Positions 7,420 to 14,859 of a stretch of 22,608 nucleotides of DNA are shown here, piece by piece; within the stretch, counting starts at the first letter, position 1; each line of letters opens with the position of its first letter. Source of the DNA: Nitrospiraceae bacterium (GTDB taxonomy: Bacteria > Nitrospirota > Nitrospiria > Nitrospirales > UBA8639); assembly GCA_020632595.1 (NCBI GenBank), contig JACKFF010000025.1, forward strand, positions 1-22,608, read 5' to 3'. The translations under genes were made by a program, and so were the position numbers. The notes beneath the pieces were generated by a model. It had not been told where the DNA came from, searched no databases, and was given only the letters and a program-made list of their open reading frames with translations.

Positions 7420-8748
7420 TTAGTGGTTATATTCCATCGCATTCATCCACATGGTCTGGATGCCATAGTCCGGTGCGGCAGCGGTCCATGCCAGCAGCAA
7501 TCCGGATTCTCCTTTGATGAGCTGGGGAACTCCGGAGTCTCGTCCCCCGCTCATATCGGTGATTTTCTGCACAGGTCCTAAGGTGTGGTCGAGCGAAAAT
7601 GTCCGTAGGGCCAGCGTGGCACGGCCGGTGTCGTCTTGGGGTGTGGTCATCCAGGAAATCACCGCTGTTCGTTCATCAAGCCACGCCACTCCTGTGCGAC
7701 CAATCGGATCGTTTTCGTCTATCTCAACCGGGGGCTCGAAATGTTGCCCTCCGTCGAGGGAAATTGCCGCCCTGATTCTTGGGCGATCCTCGGCAGCGGT
7801 GAACCAGGCTGCCGCCACATGCAGGCCGCGCGCGGCCAGAGCCGGTCCATTCGTCGGACATCCGGCAATGTGCCAGGCTTCCTGGCCCAAGGGCATGGGG
7901 GCGGACCAATGATTTTCCCGCCAGCGGGAGATCGCATGGTCTCGGATGTCATGATCGGTTCGGCTTCGCCAGGAGGCGATAGGGCCTAGGCTGGTCATGG
8001 CCACGGACGTCCAGCAACAGGTACACGTATTGCCGTCCAGAATGTGCTCCGCTCCCATCGTGCCGTCTCGGCCGATTCGTGCATGACGTAGGGTAAAGTT
8101 CCCGGATGGCTTGGAATCGACGTGGGGTTCTGTCTTGGCCACATGGTCTCGGCCATCCAGCCACAGCAGCCCGGCTCCGTCATCAACAGGATACATCGTG
8201 ACAAACCCGTGCTCTGCAGCCGATCCATCCCGGTGCGGGGCTTGAGTGGGGCTCCAGGTTGACCCGGCATCGGTGGAAATTGACAGAGCGATATCGTAGT
8301 CATATGGACGTCCATTGGGATGTTTGACCAGCCAATGCGCCGCCCAGAAGGATTCATCCAGAGCCACGACAGATGGAAAATCGGCCCAATTGATAAACCA
8401 ATCGGAACCCTGTGCCACTTCGCCTTCGCGAACCCAGCCGTCCTTCTGATGCACGGCAAATTTGAGGATATATCCGTCGGCGTGAGGTTCCACCCAACTC
8501 ATCAGTACCCCGCCGCCGGGAAACGCGGACAGGCGAGGTAGCCTCGCACCCCTCCCCGCGGGGTTGTCGACTAAGTGTCGGTCTGTTTGGGGCTGTGATC
8601 CGAATTCACACGCAGTGAGCAGGAGGGTCAGGCTGAATAAGGCCAATATGGCCTTCAAGGGCGTCAAATTTTTGGTCTGGCATATGCCTGAGTCTTCTTG
8701 ATGAGATGACTCTATGGGGATCCCTCTTATGTGAAGCAAGAAAGCCAT
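7420..8748 (-). CDS. BNR/Asp-box (sialidase-fold) lipoprotein
   Basis: An exported beta-propeller protein. A lipoprotein signal (LKAILALFSLTLLLTAC) puts the lipidated Cys at about residue 47 from the ATG at 8748. The true start may instead be a TTG at 8667, which would give a normal 20-residue signal. Two Asp-boxes are visible, SISTDAGSTWSP and AISLDGGQHFEP, and repeated 'W(S/A)' strands fit a sialidase-like six-bladed fold. The catalytic Arg triad of true sialidases is not evident, so a binding or scaffold role is as likely as glycosidase activity. A TCTCCWTS motif (about residues 241-248) packs three cysteines together and may bind a metal. No 31-bp promoter lies directly upstream; the small RNA at 8814-8970 does, and read-through is possible. 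Confidence 0.65.
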   Translation of the reverse strand: MAFLLHIRGIPIESSHQEDSGICQTKNLTPLKAILALFSLTLLLTACEFGSQPQTDRHLVDNPAGRGARLPRLSAFPGGGVLMSWVEPHADGYILKFAVHQKDGWVREGEVAQGSDWFINWADFPSVVALDESFWAAHWLVKHPNGRPYDYDIALSISTDAGSTWSPTQAPHRDGSAAEHGFVTMYPVDDGAGLLWLDGRDHVAKTEPHVDSKPSGNFTLRHARIGRDGTMGAEHILDGNTCTCCWTSVAMTSLGPIASWRSRTDHDIRDHAISRWRENHWSAPMPLGQEAWHIAGCPTNGPALAARGLHVAAAWFTAAEDRPRIRAAISLDGGQHFEPPVEIDENDPIGRTGVAWLDERTAVISWMTTPQDDTGRATLALRTFSLDHTLGPVQKITDMSGGRDSGVPQLIKGESGLLLAWTAAAPDYGIQTMWMNAMEYNH

Positions 8749-8813
8749 GTTACAGAAATGATCTTCGTCACGCCTGAAATCCCACAAAAACAGTGGGGAT
8801 CTTCCTATTCGTG

Positions 8814-8970
8814 CAAAAAAACAGGGTGAAGGCTAAGGAGGTTGCACGTCCAAACGCCTTCACCCTGTTTAGAGCGGGGTGGGTCAGGATGTGTTCACGC
8901 CGCTCCGGTTGTTGCTGGAAGAGTGCAATAATCTTTCAGCTTCAAGATCTTGTATATCTGATTGCGGCAG
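8814..8970 (-). ncRNA. putative small RNA, copy 2, anti-SD loop and intrinsic terminator
   Basis: About 157 bases, collinear with 1995-2154 and well conserved though non-coding. Minus-strand hairpins: 8940-8914, 8905-8872, and a terminal perfect 15-bp stem 8870-8819 (AAACAGGGTGAAGGC with its complement) followed by seven Us, a canonical intrinsic terminator. The 22-base loop of the terminal stem contains GTGCAACCTCCTTA, complementary to a full Shine-Dalgarno sequence. A 31-bp promoter motif at 8975-9005 places the 5' end near 8970. Promoter, structure and terminator together make an independent small RNA more likely than a leader of the BNR gene. By analogy with CCUCC-loop RNAs it would bind ribosome binding sites or sequester a protein; that is inference. 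Confidence 0.7.
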
Positions 8971-8974
8971 TCCT

Positions 8975-9005
8975 GTTCTACAGATACCTGCCACTAGATG
9001 CTACA
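8975..9005 (-). promoter_or_regulatory. 31-bp promoter motif upstream of small RNA 2
   Basis: Minus-strand reading TGTAGC, 17-bp spacer (ATCTAGTGGCA start), TGTAGA. Both hexamers match the consensus exactly. It is 90 bp downstream of the VKOR stop codon and points at the small RNA. Confidence 0.7.
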
Positions 9006-9095
9006 GGCATTGGGAGAGTATTTGAGACGGGTACTCCGGGGTTTGTCCAAAACGGAAACCCGAAGTGAGGAACAGGAGCCTTGATGGGAGAGAAT

Positions 9096-9986
9096 CTAGT
9101 CTTTCCAGTCGAATCCAGATGCCCGGGCCAATTCTTGTGGGGTTTTGAGTCCTGTGAGTCTCCGTTCGCCAAGGATCCAGGTGGGATAACTTTTAATATC
9201 GGCTTTCACGCAGGCCGGCGTGAGGGCACTGCCCCGTCCGCCCGAGCTGCATTCCACATAAGGGAGCCGTTTGGCGGAAGAGAGGAATTGCGCTTTCTGT
9301 TCCTGGCAGCGGGGGCACCAATAGGCGCCATAAAATTTTGCTCCGGTGTCACTGAGATGAATGGCCAAGGCTTGGAGTTGAGGGTCTTCCGGGCCGGCGG
9401 CTGCGTCAAACACCCCGCTATAATGCAAATGAAGTCCGCCCACGATGACCAGACTGATCACCGCCGCCTCCTTCAGCGATTTGGCCCAACCAGGAGGGCG
9501 TTGGATCACGGTGAGGATGGCAATCGAAGTGATAATGGCAAAGGAAGTGAGGCAGTAGGGACAGGTCGCCTCGATTTCTACGACCGAGATAATGGTTAAA
9601 TACGAGCTGACCGCGAACCCGGCTAGGGACACGAAGAGTATCCCTGTCCCGCTTCCTGATTGTCCTCGACCCGACCACGCCAAACCTGCAATCAGGACAT
9701 AGGTGAAGAAACCCCACAGGGCCATGGGCATGCCAAGAAAGGTGGCCCAGCGGCTGCTTTGCACAATGTCGCATCCGGACCCTTCACTGCAAAAGGCCGG
9801 GTGAACCTCGAAAGAGGCCGTATACGTCAGATACGCGGTCAGGCAGAGACCGACGCCCGCCAGGAGAAGGATGATCAAGGAAAATCGAGGAGGTATCCGC
9901 GACTCACTCAGGGACGACGAAGTTTTTAAAGAATCCTGAATTCCCCCTTGGTTGGGGGCCTTCTTCTGTTTTCTCTCTTTGGCCAT
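9096..9986 (-). CDS. VKOR family protein fused to a thioredoxin-like domain
   Basis: A 296-residue disulfide-forming enzyme of the bacterial VKOR-Trx type. After a charged N-terminus, a four- or five-helix VKOR domain (about 35-190) carries the loop pair Cys66/Cys72 (AFCSEGSGCDIVQSSRWATFLGMPMALWG) and the quinone-site pair CPYC (142-145). A periplasmic thioredoxin-like domain (about 205-296) has the active site WCPRC (224-227), a further pair Cys246/Cys259, and the cis-Pro in SYPTW. It oxidises substrate cysteines in the periplasm and passes electrons to quinone, replacing DsbA/DsbB. Several small neighbours have CxWxC or CxCC motifs that could be substrates. AAAGGA precedes the ATG. No 31-bp motif is present upstream; an inverted repeat CTGACA/TGTCAG lies 69-86 bp upstream. 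Confidence 0.93.
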   Translation of the reverse strand: MAKERKQKKAPNQGGIQDSLKTSSSLSESRIPPRFSLIILLLAGVGLCLTAYLTYTASFEVHPAFCSEGSGCDIVQSSRWATFLGMPMALWGFFTYVLIAGLAWSGRGQSGSGTGILFVSLAGFAVSSYLTIISVVEIEATCPYCLTSFAIITSIAILTVIQRPPGWAKSLKEAAVISLVIVGGLHLHYSGVFDAAAGPEDPQLQALAIHLSDTGAKFYGAYWCPRCQEQKAQFLSSAKRLPYVECSSGGRGSALTPACVKADIKSYPTWILGERRLTGLKTPQELARASGFDWKD

Positions 9987-9999
9987 ATCTGCTTCCTTT

Positions 10000-10200
10000 A
10001 TGATTCGCTCAAAAATTCTTCATAGCGATAGCAAAACGTACAAGAATTTGCAATCTGACACCTTCTTGTCAGGAAGGATGGGGGTACCCCCGGGCATCAG
10101 GCATATCATCGAAGAAATCCAGGGGCTCAACCGGATGCGGTTCATGCTGCGCTGGATGTATCTGCTCCGGGCAACCGGTCAGGCGAAGCGGAGTCATTGA
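10000..10200 (+). other. doubtful open frame or gene remnant
   Basis: The only other candidate coding stretch on the plus strand. The C-terminal half (MGVPPGIRHIIEEIQGL onward, ending MRFMLRWMYLLRATG) looks protein-like, with a plausible amphipathic helix, while the first half looks random. A perfect 12-bp palindrome GGGGGTACCCCC (10080-10091) lies at the junction. No SD is evident. It may be the tail of a decayed gene. The rest of the 9987-10467 gap shows nothing I can name. Confidence 0.2.
10055..10072. repeat. CTGACA/TGTCAG inverted repeat upstream of the VKOR gene
   Basis: Six-base arms with a six-base spacer, 69-86 bp upstream of the VKOR start. The same arms, one base longer, occur upstream of the receptor gene at 4744-4768. 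It could be a shared operator; two instances are thin evidence. Confidence 0.3.
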
Positions 10201-10467
10201 GTGTCCATCAAGGGGGCTTTTAGAAATTTCCTCTGAACGCTAAAACTAACGGTTTAGTGTAGGGTGGCGCGTGGCAAATTGTAAATGCAGACTTTTCACG
10301 AGTGTTTCGGCTGCAGCCGGCTTGACCCGGACTGTCCTAATGGTCTGAGGGATAAACAGAATGGGAGGAGAGGACTTCGGCTTGGATTGGAGCTCTATAT
10401 CGGAGAGAGTTGGGTTGAGGGGTTGCATCCAACGCTTTTCCGGCCATGCCTGGTCATGCTGTGCTCC

Positions 10468-10770
10468 CTATCTCAGGAGTGAAGGACTTTGGGGGGGAGT
10501 GGTCGTTACGGAAACATTTTCGACTCGGCGAATGGCACCTCGCGAATGAGTGCATCCGCAGGGAAACAGTTCTCTCAATGTGTCGGTCCATAGCTGAATC
10601 AGTTCCGATTCAGACAGCGTCTTGACCTGTTCCCAACGGGTTTGCAGGGCGCGAATTCTGGCTTGCATATCCAAAAGGGTGTGTTCTTCAGGAAAGAGGT
10701 CAAGGATCTGGACTTTGGTGTTGGGCTGGGCGATGGTTGCAGTATCGATAACTTGAAATGATGGCGTCAT
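10468..10770 (-). CDS. small protein, LWTxTL family, with CGC motif
   Basis: A 100-residue protein. The ATG at 10770 follows AGGGG at six bases and is preferred over 10791. Residues 30-70 are largely helical with heptad spacing (LLDMQARIRALQTRWEQVK) and lead into LSESELIQLWTDTLRELF, shared with the 73-aa protein at 5818-6039. PCGCTH follows at 70-75, a possible metal or thiol site absent from the relative. There is no signal peptide. Its own promoter motif lies about 47 bp upstream. Function is not recognised; the shared domain and promoter suggest a regulon-specific adaptor or regulator. Confidence 0.65.
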   Translation of the reverse strand: MTPSFQVIDTATIAQPNTKVQILDLFPEEHTLLDMQARIRALQTRWEQVKTLSESELIQLWTDTLRELFPCGCTHSRGAIRRVENVSVTTTPPQSPSLLR

Positions 10771-10816
10771 GAGTTTCCCCTTTCGTTCCACTCACGATAG
10801 AAAAATTTGCGGAGAG

Positions 10817-10847
10817 AATCTACGGATGGTTGCCGATTGATGCCACA
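10817..10847 (-). promoter_or_regulatory. 31-bp promoter motif upstream of the 100-aa gene
   Basis: Minus-strand reading TGTGGC, 17-bp spacer (ATCAATCGGCA start), CGTAGA. It lies 47 bp before the start codon, which leaves room for a leader of about 40 bases. Between 10848 and 11135 no gene is visible. Confidence 0.65.
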
Positions 10848-11135
10848 TCTTGCGCTATTCGGGTGTCGAAAGGTTCTGGCGAGCATGAGGATAGGTGGGG
10901 GCGGTAGATCGTACTTGTAACCATAAAACCCTGAATGTGCCGTTTTCTGTGACATCAAGATGAAGGAGGCATCCTGGGTGGAAATCACGTTTATATGTGA
11001 TGTCTGGGAAGAAGGGGACCTGCGAAGCCCGGGGTGTTTGTCCTGCAACCTGATTGCTTGGACATATCCGCCTGTGCATTTTATAGCCTTTGGGAGTCGG
11101 ACTCCGAAAAAACAAAACGGGAGAGATGCATAGAA

Positions 11136-11213
11136 GTAGGGTGAAGGCCTAGGAGGTTGCTAGTTTCTACCTTCACCCTACCGTCCAAGGTTGGAGGCCG
11201 GTCCGTCCTTGGA
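11136..11213 (-). ncRNA. tandem CCTCC-loop hairpins in the 3' region of the P460-like gene
   Basis: Two hairpins about 50 bases beyond the stop at 11267. Minus strand: TCCAAGG stem (11213-11184) with GGCCTCCAA in its loop, then a 12-bp perfect stem GTAGGGTGAAGG with its complement (11181-11136) with TAGCAACCTCCTAGG in its loop. The second is the same element as the terminal hairpin of the two small RNAs (shared GCAACCTCCT loop, GGGTGAAGG stem), with different but compensated outer pairs. It may be a small RNA processed from, or transcribed with, the 3' end of the mRNA. No promoter motif lies between the stop and the hairpins, and the next U-rich stretch is 15-30 bases further on. Confidence 0.5.
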
Positions 11214-11266
11214 TGTTCTATGCCGAGTGTTTTCGCCTGGGACACGGAAATGGCTGAACGAAATGA

Positions 11267-11818
11267 TTAATGGGCGCCATGCGCTCGTTTTTCAAAATAT
11301 TCATCATACCGATGGACATAATCCTTGCTGTCTCCCAGGGGTAAATGGCAACTCCGGCATTTCGTATAGTCGACCTCCAGCCGTTCTCCATTCGGTTTGA
11401 AGGCTGAGAAAATCCAATCGCCGTTTTTGAGATTTTCTGGCGCATTGGCTCCCCACCCCGCCTCTTTGTGCATGACGAACACTTTGGCCAGATCCGCCTT
11501 GATCAAGAGCCCATCTGCTCCTTTTTCAAAATTTCCTGCCGCATCTTTTTTCGCATTGTAAATTTCCATGACGAGGGTGCTGCCGTTTGGAAAGGCCTGA
11601 CCCGCTTGGGTTTTGGCCCCCACGGGGTTGACGTACAAGTCGCGGACGGCATCAGGTTTTTGCACGCCGGATAAAAAGACGGGGAATGATGTGTAGTCTG
11701 ACGGAAACGCCAACTCGCCATCCTTGGGCATGGCCCCGGATTGAGCTGACGGAGTCATGACCATAGAAGAACAACCAACCGCAATGAGGATGAGAGCCAA
11801 AAGACTAGTGTGACGCAT
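11267..11818 (-). CDS. cytochrome P460-like lipoprotein
   Basis: A 183-residue exported protein. The ATG at 11818 follows GGAGG at about nine bases and gives a lipoprotein signal MRHTSLLALILIAVGC; the lipidated Cys is residue 16. The mature part matches cytochrome P460 family features: FPSDYTSFPVFLSGVQKPDAVRDLYVN, FPNGSTLVMEIYNAK, VMHKEAGWGANAPENLKNGDWIF, and a single haem c motif CRSCH at 154-158 followed by HLPL. Known relatives oxidise hydroxylamine or bind NO through a Lys-crosslinked haem, or act as simple gas-binding cytochromes. Which applies here cannot be told. A promoter motif lies about 100 bp upstream and it is probably transcribed alone. Confidence 0.85.
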   Translation of the reverse strand: MRHTSLLALILIAVGCSSMVMTPSAQSGAMPKDGELAFPSDYTSFPVFLSGVQKPDAVRDLYVNPVGAKTQAGQAFPNGSTLVMEIYNAKKDAAGNFEKGADGLLIKADLAKVFVMHKEAGWGANAPENLKNGDWIFSAFKPNGERLEVDYTKCRSCHLPLGDSKDYVHRYDEYFEKRAHGAH

Positions 11819-11916
11819 GAGTAGCGACCTCCAAAAGTGATGGAACAAGACACACATGGATAACAGAAAATCTTTGAACAACAGAACGATCTAACGGTAC
11901 GCGGAGGCAAGAAGTT

Positions 11917-11947
11917 TGTCTACACGTGCCTACCAATGGATGCTACA
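11917..11947 (-). promoter_or_regulatory. 31-bp promoter motif upstream of the P460-like gene
   Basis: Minus-strand reading TGTAGC, 17-bp spacer (ATCCATTGGTAGG start), TGTAGA followed by CA. It is the best example in the window. It lies about 100 bp before the start codon. Confidence 0.72.
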
Positions 11948-12113
11948 TGATCGGTGTCAGATTGTTGCGAAGGTGGGTGCTGGACATAGAAGGCTCCAGC
12001 ATCACGGAGCTCTGCCTTGGGACGTTGCTGGGGAAAAATTGTTGGCCTCGTCATGATCCGTGGTTTCGGCTCAAGCGATTGAGGTGCCGGAAAATTCAAA
12101 ATTCTTGTGAAAC

Positions 12114-12144
12114 TGTAGCAAACGACGGCAATCCGCAGTAGACA
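12114..12144 (+). promoter_or_regulatory. 31-bp promoter motif on the plus strand, before the siderophore receptor
   Basis: Plus-strand reading TGTAGC, exactly 17 bp, AGTAGA followed by CA. The spacer diverges apart from a central CGGCA, so the two hexamers and their distance are the constrained parts, as for a promoter. It faces the only plus-strand gene, with a leader of about 240 bases in which I see nothing else. Confidence 0.62.
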
Positions 12145-12385
12145 AGTTTGATGAGCGGTATCTCATAATCAGCCCCTAAAATTTGTGACGATTGCCAGGG
12201 GTTCTCTCTCTTCAATCCTAGGGTTCGAGGAACGTGTTGGGGGCTGCACAGGTTCGAGAAGGAACGTCAGCGGGCTGCGGTTTGGGTGTAAGGGGCTGAC
12301 GACATCTTCTCTGGCTATCACTATCCTCACCTGGCTGTGAGTGCGCATGACAAGTGCGGATCAATACTGGAATTAGGGAGGAAAC

Positions 12386-14620
12386 ATGAGTAAACAAGGG
12401 TATGGGGCCACCAGTTGTTTCGTTCTAGGGCAACTCAGTCTATTAATGGTCTTGGTTCTGCATGCTGGGCAGGTTTGGGCAGAGGAGAGTCAGGCTCAGA
12501 TGGAAGATCCTGCGACCTTGCCGGAAGTGCTGGTGGAGGGGGAGCGGCCCAAATTGGTCGGGACCGGATCGTTGAATCTTGAACAACCCAGTCAAGGGAG
12601 TTCCCGATTGGGGTTGAGTTTGAGAGAAATTCCCGCCAGCATCAATGTGATTACGCAGGAAACCATGCAGGAACGTGGCTTGCGCACGGTATCCGAAGCC
12701 ATTCAGGCAGCAACGGGTGTGACCGTCGGGGATCATCTGGTTAGCCCTGGGGCTTTTTCCATGCGCGGATTCAGTGGGAGTCAGGTGCGTTTGTTGTTTG
12801 ACGGGTTGTCCCTTGGCCCCACAGGATTTGTGACTCGTCCTCGAGATTCATGGAATCTTGAGCGTATTGAAATTCTGAAAGGTCCTGCTTCGGTCCTGTA
12901 TGGAGAAGGGGCTGTGGGAGGCATGGTGAATTTGGTCGCCAAACGGCCCTATCGTGGGACCTTGGGAACGGATGTCTCAGTGTCCTATGGGTCGTTTAAT
13001 ACGGTTCGAGCAGGACTGGGGAACGGCGGGACGTTATGGACGGACAAGTTGCACTATCGGATCGATGCCAGTTATCAAAATGCCGATAGTGTGATGGGTG
13101 TCCAACATACCCCGTTTACGTTTTACAATTTGACGAGTGGGGTGCTCTACGACGTGAGTTCAAATCTTAATGTCGAACTGTCCTTCGATATTGCTCATGA
13201 TCAGTCGAAGCCATATTCCGGCACCCCTTTTGTGCCCAAGTCCTTTTCCACGGATCCCGTGAACAGTGTGGTCAGTACTACAGATGGTCGAACGGTCGAC
13301 GCAAACATGTTGCGCAAAAATTATAATGTGCAAGATAGCGATATGAGCGCCTTGACGACATGGACCAAGGTGAAGGTCGGGTGGAAACCTACGGCTAGCA
13401 TCGAGGTGCGGAATCAAAGTTATTACTACACCGCTACCCGGAAATGGCAGAATGCCGAAACGTATTCCTTCAATGCGGGCACGCAGCTCCTTGATCGGGA
13501 TCGATTTTTGGTGGAGCATGAACAGTGGGTGGCAGGCGATAGACTCGAAATACAGGTGAATGAGCCCATCGGAAGATTTGAGAATCGTTTGGTGAGTGGC
13601 ATCGATTTCGCCTATACGAATTTTAATCGGCCTAGTTTTTTTAGTGGAGGGGTTGATAGCGTCGATCCCTTTGTCCCCACTCAGGGACTTTTTAGTGGGG
13701 GAGCGACTGCCAGGCAAACGGCGAGAATTACCAATACGGCATTTTTTGCGGAAGATCAATTGACGATCATTGATCCGCTGAAAGTCGTTGCGGGCATCCG
13801 TTACGACCTGACGCATCTGGAGCGAGAGCGGTTTAATACCGCCGGAGAGTTAAACCCAACCACCAGTTTCTCTCAGAATTTTTATCCACTCACCTGGCGT
13901 ACTGGCCTTGTCTATGATGTGCTACCACAACTCACGCTGTACGGGCGGTATGCGACGGCCGCCGATCCTGTGGCCGGTAGTCTGTTTTCCTTAAGCACGA
14001 CACAGCGTGCTCGAATGGCGACTGGCAAGCAATGGGAAGTCAGAGCCAAAGGGCAAATGTGGCAGAATCGTTTGCAATGGACTGTGGCATATTTTGACAT
14101 TGTTCGGAAGAACATTCTGACGTCAATCTCCCAGACGGAAGCCGCCAACGTCGGTCGGCAATCGTCCAAGGGAATCGAGATTGATCTCGCCGCCAAACTG
14201 ACCAATGCATGGAAAATTCAAGGAAATGTGACGTTTCTCTCTGCAAAATTTGATAAATTTTCTCAAGTCTCGGGTGGCAATCTGGTCTCACGAAATGGTA
14301 ACCGTCCACCCGAAGTTCCACAAACCGTGGCCAATCTTTGGTCCATTTATCGGGTGCCGGTATCCATCCCGGTGGATGTGGGGGCAGCTTGGCGGTATGT
14401 GGGTGATCGATACAATGACAATGCCAATACGATCCGTCTCAAAGCCTATATGACTGCGGATGCTTGGATTTCAATGGGGTACAAGCAGTTTTGGTTGACG
14501 TTCCGCGGCCGCAACCTGTTTGACAAAACGTATGCTATCTGGGGATCGCAGTTTTATCCAGACCAAGCTCTGATCGGCGCTCCGCGGACATATGAAGTCA
14601 GTTTGACGGCCCGATTTTGA
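12386..14620 (+). CDS. TonB-dependent siderophore-type receptor
   Basis: A 744-residue outer-membrane receptor of the FhuA/FpvA-like siderophore class without an N-terminal signalling domain. GGGAGG five to six bases before the ATG fixes the start. The signal peptide ends at VWAEE; the TonB box is LPEVLVEGERP (about 48-58). The plug follows: LREIPASINVITQETMQERG, AIQAATGVTVGD, FSMRGFSGSQVRLLFDG, and RIEILKGPASVLYGEGAVGG. The barrel runs to the terminal YEVSLTARF. The plug text is typical of hydroxamate and catecholate siderophore receptors, but the ligand cannot be named. It is the only plus-strand gene and has its own turned copy of the regulon promoter. A hairpin follows its stop codon. Confidence 0.95.
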   Translation: MSKQGYGATSCFVLGQLSLLMVLVLHAGQVWAEESQAQMEDPATLPEVLVEGERPKLVGTGSLNLEQPSQGSSRLGLSLREIPASINVITQETMQERGLRTVSEAIQAATGVTVGDHLVSPGAFSMRGFSGSQVRLLFDGLSLGPTGFVTRPRDSWNLERIEILKGPASVLYGEGAVGGMVNLVAKRPYRGTLGTDVSVSYGSFNTVRAGLGNGGTLWTDKLHYRIDASYQNADSVMGVQHTPFTFYNLTSGVLYDVSSNLNVELSFDIAHDQSKPYSGTPFVPKSFSTDPVNSVVSTTDGRTVDANMLRKNYNVQDSDMSALTTWTKVKVGWKPTASIEVRNQSYYYTATRKWQNAETYSFNAGTQLLDRDRFLVEHEQWVAGDRLEIQVNEPIGRFENRLVSGIDFAYTNFNRPSFFSGGVDSVDPFVPTQGLFSGGATARQTARITNTAFFAEDQLTIIDPLKVVAGIRYDLTHLERERFNTAGELNPTTSFSQNFYPLTWRTGLVYDVLPQLTLYGRYATAADPVAGSLFSLSTTQRARMATGKQWEVRAKGQMWQNRLQWTVAYFDIVRKNILTSISQTEAANVGRQSSKGIEIDLAAKLTNAWKIQGNVTFLSAKFDKFSQVSGGNLVSRNGNRPPEVPQTVANLWSIYRVPVSIPVDVGAAWRYVGDRYNDNANTIRLKAYMTADAWISMGYKQFWLTFRGRNLFDKTYAIWGSQFYPDQALIGAPRTYEVSLTARF

Positions 14621-14662
14621 TGTGGGTTGCCTGAGAAATAGAGGTCAAAGCTAAGTTGGCTA

Positions 14663-14706
14663 TACCGGCCTTACTCTGAACTCGCACCTCTTTGAGAAGG
14701 CCGGTA
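14663..14706 (+). terminator. hairpin after the siderophore receptor
   Basis: A 10-bp perfect stem (TACCGGCCTT / AAGGCCGGTA) with a 24-base loop, about 40 bases after the stop. No U-tract is present. Nothing else is visible between here and 14839. Confidence 0.5.
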
Positions 14707-14839
14707 GCTTGGGCAAATCTGTGGAAGACGACGAAACTCCGTCGCTTCTCCAGAAGAGTGACGGGTTGATCGTGAAAATTTGAGGTGGGCTCAGAGGCAG
14801 GATGTTCTCCAAGTTATTTCATGAAAACAGCACAGGATG

Positions 14840-14859
14840 CCCCTCAGCTCGCTGAGGGG
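14840..14859 (-). terminator. hairpin overlapping the end of the 57-aa lipoprotein gene
   Basis: CCCCTCAGC and GCTGAGGGG form a 9-bp stem with a 2-base loop. The stop codon and last five codons of the lipoprotein gene lie within the hairpin. On the minus strand a GTTTTC stretch follows about 12 bases later, so it may be an intrinsic terminator or a 3' stability hairpin. Confidence 0.5.

Noticed and set aside
8819..8870. AAGGAGG in the opposite-strand loop of the small-RNA hairpin, as a CsrA site or ribosome binding site
   Set aside because: The promoter and U-tract show transcription from the minus strand, where the loop is the complement CCTCC; no start codon follows on the plus strand.
10000..10200. 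Firm coding call for the plus-strand frame upstream of VKOR
   Set aside because: Only the C-terminal half looks protein-like, with no SD and no family; kept as a doubtful remnant only.
13160..13816. 218-codon open frame on the minus strand
   Set aside because: Antisense to the siderophore receptor barrel; no domain and no SD.
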